Shown here: positions 1 through 5,325 of the stretch, one piece after another
Position numbering within the stretch: the stretch's first letter is position 1
Layout: the number at the start of each line of letters is the position of its first letter
From: Pseudofrankia asymbiotica
GTDB lineage: Bacteria > Actinomycetota > Actinomycetes > Frankiales > Frankiaceae
Reading direction: 5' to 3'
Length of the DNA: 5,325 nucleotides
Assembly (NCBI RefSeq): GCF_001983105.1
Contig: NZ_MOMC01000012.1
Coordinates: forward strand, 70,739 to 76,063
The notes under the pieces: generated by a model
The model's database searches: none
What the model saw: only the letters and a program-made list of their open reading frames with translations
What the model was told of the DNA's origin: nothing
Made by a program: the position numbers and the translations under genes

Positions 1-1
1 C

Positions 2-1957
2 CTTGTCTCGCCCGAGACGGTCGGCTCCATCGCCGCCGCGCCCTACGGCACCCGGGACAAGCCGCGCGAGCTCGCCGTCGGGCCGTTCACGGAGGCGGAC
101 GCCCCCGCGCGCACGGACCGGCCCGAGTGGGGCGAGCTGGCCAGGCCCGGCCAGCCGGCACCCGACGTGCAGCAGATGCTGCAGCATCCGCCGCTCTACT
201 ACCTGGCCGGCGCGGCGCTGGTGAAACTGCCGCCGGGCGCGCCCCAGGACCTGCGGTTCGACCTTGTCATCGGCCTGCTGCGGCTGATGAGTGTGCTGAT
301 GGTCGCGCCACTGCCGCTGCTGGCCTGGGCGGCCGCGGACCGGCTTACCGAGAGCCGCGTCGCCGGCCGGGTCGCCGCGCTGGCGCCGCTGGCGGTTCCG
401 ATGCTCACCCACATCGGGTCGAGCGTGAACAACGACGCGCTGCTGGTGCTCGGCGGAGCGCTCACGACCCTCGCGCTGTGTTACGTGCTGCGCGGCGACA
501 CGTCGCTGCGCACAGCCTGCTGGCTCGGCGCGTTCCTCGGCCTCACGATGCTGTCGAAGTCGCTGGGTGTCGTGTTCGTCCCGATGGCGATCGCGGCCTA
601 CCTGCTGGCCTGGCGGCGCGCCCGCAAGGCCCTGGCCCAGGCCGGTGCCCAGGCACCCGATGCCGGCGCGGCCGGGTCCGGCGCCGCCACGGCCCATCGC
701 GGCGCCGCCGCGCACGTCAGCGACGCCGCCACGGGAGGGGTCGGCACCGCCGTGGCAGGGCTCGGCACCGCCGCGGGCGGCCGGCGCGGCGGTGGGGACT
801 CCACCCCGTTCCTGCTCGCCGAGGCCGCGGCCGGGCCGGCGGTACGGACCGGCGCCGCGCGCTTCCCCTGGCGGCCGCTGCTGGTCGGGGCGGTCGCGGC
901 GCTCGCCTTCGGTGCCTGGTGGTTCGTCGTCAACATCGCCCGTTACCACTCCTTCCAGCCGTCGACGCCAGGATTCACACCCGGCAGCAAGCTGTCGGGC
1001 TGGGGCGAGTACGCCGACGTGCTCGTCAACGGCACGATCCTGCGCTGGTGGGGCGACTTCGGCTGGTTCGAGGCGCACGTGCCGGAGCTGGCGGCCCGGA
1101 TCGGCACCGCGGTGATCGCGGTGCTCGTCGCCGTCGGGATCGCGCAGGCACGGGGGGCGACCCGACGGGTCGACCTGTTGTTGATGGTGTGGCCAACGGC
1201 GGGCCTGTTCGCCCTGATGACGCTGCAGTCCGGGCTGCACTTCCACCGGACCTACTACGTCAGCGGCATCTCCGGCCGGTACCTGTTCGCCGGGATCGCG
1301 GCGCTGGCCGTCGCGGTCGGCGCGGGCGCCGCCTCGACGGGCCGGTTCTCCCGGTTCGCCCCGCCGCTGGTGCTCGCCGCTGCGCTCGTGATGCAGGGCA
1401 TCGCCGGCCAGATGCTGTTCCGCCGCTGGTGGGAAGGCCCGGGCGGCGGACCGCGCGCCGGGTTCTCCAACCTGTCGGCCTGGTCGCCGTGGCCGGAGCT
1501 CGCGGTCGAGATCGTGATCGGCCTGTGCGCGCTGGCACTACTGGCGATCATCGTCTGGTCGGTGGTCTTCGCGATCCGCCCGGTGCCGCGTGACCCGGGC
1601 GAACGCGACGACCACGCGCGCCGGGGCGGCACGCCGGCGCCGGCGCTCGCGGCGACCGGCGGCGTGGACGGCGCGGCGGGTGGCTACGACTGGTTCACCG
1701 GCGGCCCGGGTGGCCGCACCGGTGCGCACCCGACCGCTCCCGCCGGCCCGGGCGGCCCTGCTGGCCCGGGCGGCCCTGCTGGCCCGGGCGGCCCTGCTGG
1801 CCCGGGCGGTTCCGCTGGCTCTGGTGGCTCCGCTGGCTCTGGCGGCCCTGCTGACTCCGCCGCCCCGTTCGGTCTCGGTCCCGAACCGCCGAACGAGGCG
1901 GAGCAGACGATGTCCATCCCCCGCCGTCCCGGCGCCCATCGCCATCGCCGCGACTGA
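2..1957 (+). CDS. Polytopic membrane protein, DUF2142 / GT-C glycosyltransferase-like (5'-partial)
   Basis: The reading frame is open from the left edge, so the N-terminus and probably the first membrane span are missing; 651 residues are visible. The first possible in-window start (GTG at 167) falls just before a conserved motif, so it is not the true start. Visible landmarks, numbered from the window edge: HPPLYYL at 62-68, VNNDALL with Asp145, a WWGDFGWF loop after the fourth visible span, and SGRYLF near Arg426. This combination is typical of DUF2142 proteins and related GT-C enzymes, which use lipid-linked sugars to glycosylate cell-surface products on the outer face of the membrane. About eight hydrophobic spans are visible. 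An Ala/Gly-rich stretch (about residues 213-286) interrupts the membrane domain, and a roughly 124-residue Gly/Pro tail follows the last span. Substrate cannot be told from sequence. A generic GT39/mannosyltransferase label is the main alternative. The kinase gene follows after 40 bp on the same strand. Confidence 0.72.
   Translation, partial: LVSPETVGSIAAAPYGTRDKPRELAVGPFTEADAPARTDRPEWGELARPGQPAPDVQQMLQHPPLYYLAGAALVKLPPGAPQDLRFDLVIGLLRLMSVLMVAPLPLLAWAAADRLTESRVAGRVAALAPLAVPMLTHIGSSVNNDALLVLGGALTTLALCYVLRGDTSLRTACWLGAFLGLTMLSKSLGVVFVPMAIAAYLLAWRRARKALAQAGAQAPDAGAAGSGAATAHRGAAAHVSDAATGGVGTAVAGLGTAAGGRRGGGDSTPFLLAEAAAGPAVRTGAARFPWRPLLVGAVAALAFGAWWFVVNIARYHSFQPSTPGFTPGSKLSGWGEYADVLVNGTILRWWGDFGWFEAHVPELAARIGTAVIAVLVAVGIAQARGATRRVDLLLMVWPTAGLFALMTLQSGLHFHRTYYVSGISGRYLFAGIAALAVAVGAGAASTGRFSRFAPPLVLAAALVMQGIAGQMLFRRWWEGPGGGPRAGFSNLSAWSPWPELAVEIVIGLCALALLAIIVWSVVFAIRPVPRDPGERDDHARRGGTPAPALAATGGVDGAAGGYDWFTGGPGGRTGAHPTAPAGPGGPAGPGGPAGPGGPAGPGGSAGSGGSAGSGGPADSAAPFGLGPEPPNEAEQTMSIPRRPGAHRHRRD
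1745..1852 (+). repeat. 18-bp in-frame minisatellite (collagen-like GPGGPA repeat)
   Basis: Six consecutive 18-bp units. The first three (1745-1762, 1763-1780, 1781-1798) are identical, GGCCCGGGCGGCCCTGCT. The fourth differs at two positions near its end, and the last two drift to GGCTCTGG-type units. Read in the membrane-protein frame each unit encodes GPGGPA or a derivative (GPGGSA, GSGGSA, GSGGPA), giving a Gly-rich tail after the last membrane span. Identity of neighbouring units implies recent slippage, and the period keeps the frame open. Confidence 0.95.
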
Positions 1958-1976
1958 TCCCCCGGCAGGGCCCGCA

Positions 1977-2006
1977 AACAGGAACTACTTACGGTAATTG
2001 GATTGT
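1977..2006 (+). promoter_or_regulatory. AT-rich gap upstream of the kinase; possible -10 region
   Basis: This stretch is much richer in A/T than everything around it and spans the gap between the two genes. It contains TACGGT at 1990-1995, which fits the loose actinobacterial -10 pattern TAnnnT, but no convincing -35 element is visible at the expected distance. AGGA at 1980-1983 is 14 nt from the TTG at 1998, too far for a good ribosome binding site. If a promoter lies here, translation would more likely begin at a GTG downstream (2025 or 2085). Confidence 0.22.
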
Positions 2007-5000
2007 GACGCCACGGCGTCGCGGGTGGGGCCGCAGACTGAAGACCTGTCGGGGAAGGGCGACCGGCTCGGTCGGGGGTGGTCTGTGCGTCGCAACCAGC
2101 ACCAGACGCTCGCCTTCCCACCCACGGCCGCGAACCTGCCAGCGCAGCAGGCGCTGACGGTCCCCCAGGGACTCACCCTTCCGACGCATCCGACGCACCC
2201 GCTGGGCGCCGTCGCCGCCGACCCGCTTTCCGCCGACGATCCCGAGGAGCTGGGCAGCTACCAGCTGATCGGCCGGCTCGGCGAGGGCGGGATGGGCACC
2301 GTCTACCTCGGCGTCGGCCCGCTTCGCGACGGCCGGTCGATACCCGCCGCCTCCCCCGGCGGCGGGCCACCCGGCGGTGCCGCGCTCAGCGGGGCGGCGC
2401 TCAGAGGGACGGCGCTCAGAGGGACGGCGCTCAGAGGGACGGCGCTCAGCGATGCCGCGCCCGGTGACAATCCGGCCGACGACACGACGATCGGCGGGGC
2501 GATCGGCGGGGCGGCGAAGATCGGGCCGAACGGCATCGAGGGTGACCTGCGGCTGGTCGCGATCAAGATGATCCGGGCGGACCTGGCCCGGCTGCCCGAG
2601 TTCCGGGAGAGGTTCCTGCGCGAGGCGGACGTAGCGCGCCGGGTCGCCCGGTTCTGTACCGCGGAGGTGCTCGAGGTCGTCGACCCGCCGGATGGGCCGC
2701 CCTACCTGGTCACCGAGTACATCGACGGGCTGACGCTCACTCACGCCGTGCTCGCCGGCGGCCCGCTGCGCACCGGCGACCTGGAACGGCTGGCCGTCAG
2801 CGTCGCCGCCGCGCTGACCGCGATCCACGGCGCCGGGTTGGTACACCGCGACCTCAAACCGTCGAACGTGATCCTCTCCTCCCTCGGCCCGCGCGTCATC
2901 GACTTCGGCATCGCCAGGGCCACCGACGCGCACGGCGTGCTGAGCCACGACATCCAGCGGATCGGCACGCCGGCGTTCATGGCCCCCGAGCAGGCCAACG
3001 GCCGGCTGGTGACGGCCGCCGCGGACGTCTTCGCCTGGGGCGGACTGGTCACCTACGCGAGCACCGGCGTGCTGCCCTTCGGCGACGGGCCGACGCCGGT
3101 CCAGCTCTACCGGGTCGTGCACCTGGAACCGAACCTGGAAGGCCTCGGCCCGGCGCTGCGCCCGATCGTCGAGCACGCGATGCGCAAGGACCCCGCGGAG
3201 CGCCCAACCGCCCAGGAGCTCTTCATGCGCCTGGTCGGCATGGGCCCGCCGACCCACCCCGACCCGGCGGTGAGCCGGGCGATCCGCTCGGGCGCGATCC
3301 CCGGCCAGCCGCCGGGCGCGGCCGCGGGCGGCGGTGCCGGACCTGGCATTGGCACCAACGGGCCCACGGACGCCGACCCACCCCTGGCCGCCGTTGGGAC
3401 TGGGGCTGGGGCCGCCGGAACCTCTGGCACGCGCGGGGTCGCCGGGGACGCGGCGGGCGGGCCGGGCGGCGTCGGCGCACCCTTCGGCGACGACGGCCCG
3501 ACCGGTGGTGAAGCCCTCGGCGGGTACCCCGGCCCGCCGGGGCGGACCTGGCAAGACCGGCTGCGCCACGGCTCCCTGATGATCACCCCGCTGCTCGCGC
3601 TGATACTGATCGCGGTCCTGATCCCGGTGGTCCTCGGGCGGGCACCCGCGTCAAGCCCGACGCCGGCCGCGCTCGCCGCGGCGGTCGCCACGTCCGCCGA
3701 TGAGATCCGTTCCACCGACGCCGGCCTGGCCGACGCGCTGAGCCTCGCCGCCTTCCGGATCAACCAGGCCCCGGCCGCCCGGGCGAGTCTGCGCACCTCG
3801 TTCGCCGCCGCCGCGGCGAGCCCGCTTCCCGGGCATACCGCGTCGGTGCTCGGCGTCGCCGTGAGCCTCGACGGCCGGCTCGCCGCGACCGCGTCCGCCG
3901 ACGGCACCACCCGTCTTTGGGACCTCGCGGCACTGACCGGTCAGACCGAGGGGACGGCCCTTCAGGAGACGCCCCTTCAGAGAACGCCGTCCGGGGAGGC
4001 ACCGTCGCTCGCGCGGCCCGCGCCTTCCGCGTCTCCCGGGCCATCCGCGTCTCCCGGGCCATCCGCGTCTCCCGGGCCATCCGCTCCTCCCGGGCAGGCT
4101 GGTCTACCCGCGCCGCTAGCGGTGCTGAGCGGGCACGACGGCTGGGTCACCGCCGCCGCCTTCAGCCCGGACGGGACCCTCCTCGCCACGGCGGGCTACG
4201 ACCGCACCGTGCGTCTGTGGGACGTGAGCAAGCCGGCCAGCCCGGTGAAGATCGCGACGCTGACCGGCCACGAGGGCTATGTGCTGTCCGTCGCGTTCAG
4301 TCCGGACGGCGGCCTGCTGGCATCGTCCGGCTACGACGACACAGCCCGGATCTGGGACGTCCGAGACCCGAGGCACCCGACGGAGCTGAGCGTCCTGACC
4401 GGCCACACCGGCTGGGTACGCCAGGTCGCGTTCAGCCCCGACGGCCGGCTGCTGGCGACGGCGAGCACCGATCACACGGCCCGCCTCTGGGAGATCGGCG
4501 ACCCCCGTCGTCCCCGCGAGCTGGCCACCCTGTCCGGTCATACCGACTACGTCTGGGCTGTGGCCTTCAGCCCGGACGGCCGTCAGCTCGCCACCGGTGG
4601 CTATGACGGCACCGCGCGCCTGTGGGACGTCACCGACCCGAGCCACCCGCGCCTCCTTGAGACGATCAAGGCGGATTCCCGCTGGGTGCTCACGCTGGCC
4701 TTCAGCCCCGACGGCCGCATGCTCGCCACCGCCGGCCGCGACAACACGGTCCATCTCTGGGACCTCACCACGAGCGGGCGGTCCGCCGCCGTCGGCAGGC
4801 TTTCCGGCCACGCCGACTGGATCCAGGACCTTGCCTTCACCCCTGACGGCCAGTCGGTCCTCACCGCCGCCGCCGACCACACCGCACGGCTGACCCCGCT
4901 CGACGACACCAGGCTGCTGGCGACCGCCTGCCGCACCGGATCCGCCCAGTTGGATCCCGTCCAGTGGCGGCACTACATCCCCGAGGCCCCCTACCGCCCC

Positions 5001-5009
5001 GTCTGCTGA
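1998..5009 (+). CDS. Transmembrane Hanks-type Ser/Thr protein kinase with C-terminal seven-bladed WD40 propeller (PkwA-like)
   Basis: Domains (residues from TTG 1998): short N-terminal extension; PLSADDPEELGSYQ leading into kinase about 88-414; Gly/Pro linker 415-526; one membrane span 527-547; helical stem about 557-607; WD40 blades 610-975; C-terminal tail with two Cys. Catalytic motifs are complete: GEGGMG loop 95-100, VAIK lysine 190, alpha-C Glu209, HRDLKPSN with Asp285, DFG 302-304, GTPAFMAPE ending at 331. An active kinase is therefore expected, with the kinase inside the cell and the propeller outside, probably a ligand- or protein-binding sensor. The stem and the ending WRHYIPEAPYRPVC recall those of actinobacterial NTPase-WD40 proteins. 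Odd points: the glycine loop and Lys190 are about 95 residues apart, against roughly 22 in PknB, because of a repeat-containing insert; a 63-residue Ser/Pro/Ala insert separates blades 1 and 2. The start is uncertain: codon use looks coding from about 2008, so TTG 1998 or GTG 2025 fit, but GTG 2085 has the better Shine-Dalgarno-like GGGGG (2074-2078). Signal and targets are unknown. Confidence 0.9.
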   Translation: MDCDATASRVGPQTEDLSGKGDRLGRGWSVRRNQHQTLAFPPTAANLPAQQALTVPQGLTLPTHPTHPLGAVAADPLSADDPEELGSYQLIGRLGEGGMGTVYLGVGPLRDGRSIPAASPGGGPPGGAALSGAALRGTALRGTALRGTALSDAAPGDNPADDTTIGGAIGGAAKIGPNGIEGDLRLVAIKMIRADLARLPEFRERFLREADVARRVARFCTAEVLEVVDPPDGPPYLVTEYIDGLTLTHAVLAGGPLRTGDLERLAVSVAAALTAIHGAGLVHRDLKPSNVILSSLGPRVIDFGIARATDAHGVLSHDIQRIGTPAFMAPEQANGRLVTAAADVFAWGGLVTYASTGVLPFGDGPTPVQLYRVVHLEPNLEGLGPALRPIVEHAMRKDPAERPTAQELFMRLVGMGPPTHPDPAVSRAIRSGAIPGQPPGAAAGGGAGPGIGTNGPTDADPPLAAVGTGAGAAGTSGTRGVAGDAAGGPGGVGAPFGDDGPTGGEALGGYPGPPGRTWQDRLRHGSLMITPLLALILIAVLIPVVLGRAPASSPTPAALAAAVATSADEIRSTDAGLADALSLAAFRINQAPAARASLRTSFAAAAASPLPGHTASVLGVAVSLDGRLAATASADGTTRLWDLAALTGQTEGTALQETPLQRTPSGEAPSLARPAPSASPGPSASPGPSASPGPSAPPGQAGLPAPLAVLSGHDGWVTAAAFSPDGTLLATAGYDRTVRLWDVSKPASPVKIATLTGHEGYVLSVAFSPDGGLLASSGYDDTARIWDVRDPRHPTELSVLTGHTGWVRQVAFSPDGRLLATASTDHTARLWEIGDPRRPRELATLSGHTDYVWAVAFSPDGRQLATGGYDGTARLWDVTDPSHPRLLETIKADSRWVLTLAFSPDGRMLATAGRDNTVHLWDLTTSGRSAAVGRLSGHADWIQDLAFTPDGQSVLTAAADHTARLTPLDDTRLLATACRTGSAQLDPVQWRHYIPEAPYRPVC
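2382..2456 (+). repeat. 15-bp in-frame tandem repeat (ALRGT pentapeptides) inside the kinase N-lobe
   Basis: Five 15-bp units. The middle three (2397-2411, 2412-2426, 2427-2441) are identical, GCGCTCAGAGGGACG. The outer two share GCGCTCAG and then diverge. In the kinase frame they encode ALSGA, three ALRGT and ALSDA (residues 129-153), lying between the glycine loop and the catalytic lysine. The pattern resembles the pentapeptide-repeat consensus A(D/N)LxX, but five units are too few to claim a folded pentapeptide domain. Confidence 0.95.
3825..4922 (+). repeat. Seven WD40 blades encoded in the kinase gene
   Basis: Blade 1 starts at 3825 (LPGHTASVL...RLWDL). Blades 2 to 6 start at 4125, 4260, 4395, 4530 and 4665, exactly 135 bp (45 residues) apart, and blade 7 starts at 4800. 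Blades 2-5 have the full GH...FSPDG...D.T.R(L/I)W(D/E) signature. Blade 6 has lost the GH pair (IKADSRWV), and blade 7 ends TARLTPLD without Trp-Asp. Seven blades are enough to close one propeller. Confidence 0.93.
4026..4097 (+). repeat. 18-bp in-frame minisatellite (SASPGP repeat) between WD40 blades 1 and 2
   Basis: Three identical 18-bp units, TCCGCGTCTCCCGGGCCA, at 4026-4043, 4044-4061 and 4062-4079, followed by a diverged fourth (4080-4097). They encode SASPGP three times and then SAPPGQ. The block sits in a 63-residue Ser/Pro/Ala-rich loop (residues 647-709) that breaks the otherwise regular spacing of the propeller blades. On the predicted external face such a Ser/Pro stretch would be flexible and might be glycosylated; that last point is inference. 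Confidence 0.95.
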
Positions 5010-5012
5010 CGA

Positions 5013-5029
5013 CCGCCTCCACGGGGCGG
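5013..5029 (+). terminator. Weak GC hairpin just after the kinase stop
   Basis: CCGCC (5013-5017) can pair with GGCGG (5025-5029) around a 7-nt loop, starting four bases after the stop codon. There is no U-run after it, so it is at best a weak actinobacterial-type terminator and may be chance in DNA this GC-rich. Confidence 0.22.
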
Positions 5030-5215
5030 CCACGGATCTACGACGCAGTCACAGACCTACGGCGGCCACGGATCAGGGAGCAGCCACGGGTCCGGAGAAC
5101 AGCCACGGATCTGTCACGCAGCATCTGATCTACAGCACAGCCACAGACCTACGACACAGCCACAGACCTACGACACAGCCACGGATCCGGAGAACAGCCA
5201 CGGATCAGAGGCAAG
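5029..5215. repeat. Degenerate 19-bp intergenic tandem array, about ten units
   Basis: Units begin at 5029, 5048, 5065, 5083, 5102, 5121, 5140, 5159, 5178 and 5197. Most are 19 bp; the second is 17 and the third 18. The approximate consensus is GCCACRGAYCYACGACACA. Units 7 and 8 are identical, and units 4 and 9 differ at one base (GCCACGGRTCCGGAGAACA). A 19-bp period does not preserve a reading frame, and no gene covers the array, so it is non-coding. There are no unique spacers between units, so it is not CRISPR. Confidence 0.92.
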
Positions 5216-5264
5216 GGCCAGAGGACCGGTCGGAGCCGCCGTTCAGCTGGCATACCGGCCAATT

Positions 5265-5313
5265 ATCGCGATTTTGCGGAGATCGCGATCTTACGGAATC
5301 CTGATCCCGCGGA
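5265..5313. repeat. Three 16-bp direct repeats, two with ATCGCGAT palindromes, possible operator
   Basis: ATCGCGATTTTGCGGA (5265-5280) and ATCGCGATCTTACGGA (5282-5297) match at 14 of 16 bases, and ATCCTGATCCCGCGGA (5298-5313) matches the second at 11 of 16. The first two start 17 bp apart and each carries the 8-bp palindrome ATCGCGAT. The region is noticeably AT-richer than the rest of the window, as expected of a control region for a gene beyond the right edge. Whether they are binding sites or part of a dispersed repeat cannot be decided here. Confidence 0.6.
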
Positions 5314-5325
5314 AATAGCGTGCCG

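Larger units (their letters stand above)
5010..5325. other. Gene-free 3' region
   Basis: No convincing coding frame, start codon with ribosome binding site, or RNA gene is visible here. It contains a weak hairpin, the 19-bp tandem array, a roughly 50-bp unremarkable GC-rich spacer (5216-5264), and the 16-bp repeat cluster, and it ends without a recognisable next gene. Confidence 0.75.

Noticed and set aside
127..1593. Second plus-strand frame opposite the membrane protein, extremely Arg/Ala-rich
   Set aside because: Arg/Gly/Ala composition with no hydrophobic or domain pattern is typical of an off-frame reading of GC-rich coding DNA.
1988..1994. CTTACGG shared between the kinase upstream gap and the 5290-5296 repeat, as a common regulatory site
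   Set aside because: A single 7-mer match between two AT-richer patches is expected by chance, and the flanks do not align.
2382..2456. Pentapeptide-repeat domain
   Set aside because: Only five units, with Ala-Leu but without the usual Asp/Asn before Leu; too short for a beta-helix and best explained as DNA slippage.
1989..3569. Long open frame on the minus strand (about 526 codons) opposite the kinase, with a RRPSE repeat
   Set aside because: It is a shadow of the kinase gene: the repeat is the reverse reading of the 15-bp array, the sequence has no domain logic, and the plus frame carries every kinase motif.
4116..5033. Minus-strand open frame (about 305 codons) with internal repeats
   Set aside because: Its repeats mirror the 135-bp WD40 period on the other strand, and low stop frequency is expected in GC-rich DNA.
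5029..5215. CRISPR array
   Set aside because: The units abut each other with no unique spacers, the period is only 19 bp, and no cas gene is present.

Overview
The window is about 5.3 kb of very GC-rich DNA with strong G/C preference at third codon positions. Ala/Gly/Pro-rich low-complexity protein segments and a Hanks-type Ser/Thr kinase fused to a WD40 propeller point to a filamentous actinomycete. A Frankia-like organism would fit, but the genus is inferred from style and not from any diagnostic gene.

Layout, all genes on the + strand: (1) 2-1957 is the 3' part of a gene for a polytopic membrane protein of the DUF2142 / GT-C glycosyltransferase type; its N-terminus lies outside the window. 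Its C-terminal tail carries a collagen-like GPGGPA repeat made by an 18-bp minisatellite. (2) A 40-bp gap with a local AT-rich patch follows. (3) 1998-5009 is a complete, roughly 1000-residue transmembrane Ser/Thr protein kinase: cytoplasmic kinase domain, Gly/Pro linker, one membrane span, then a predicted external helical stem and seven-bladed WD40 propeller. The architecture resembles PkwA of Thermomonospora. All catalytic motifs are present, but about 70 extra residues, including a 15-bp-encoded pentapeptide repeat, sit between the glycine loop and the VAIK lysine. A second, 18-bp-encoded Ser/Pro/Ala repeat sits between blades 1 and 2. (4) 5010-5325 has no gene. It holds a ten-unit degenerate 19-bp tandem array (5029-5215), then an AT-richer stretch with three copies of a 16-bp motif, two of them carrying the palindrome ATCGCGAT, running towards the right edge.

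The two genes are co-oriented and close, so they may be co-transcribed. A link between surface glycan synthesis and a surface-sensing kinase is conceivable but is only inference. The most distinctive signal is the concentration of four unrelated short tandem repeats in 3.5 kb: the three inside genes have periods divisible by three, while the one outside genes has period 19. I see no mobile element, RNA gene, CRISPR array or clear sign of a novel defence system. The kinase insert and the two 3' repeat families are what merit follow-up.
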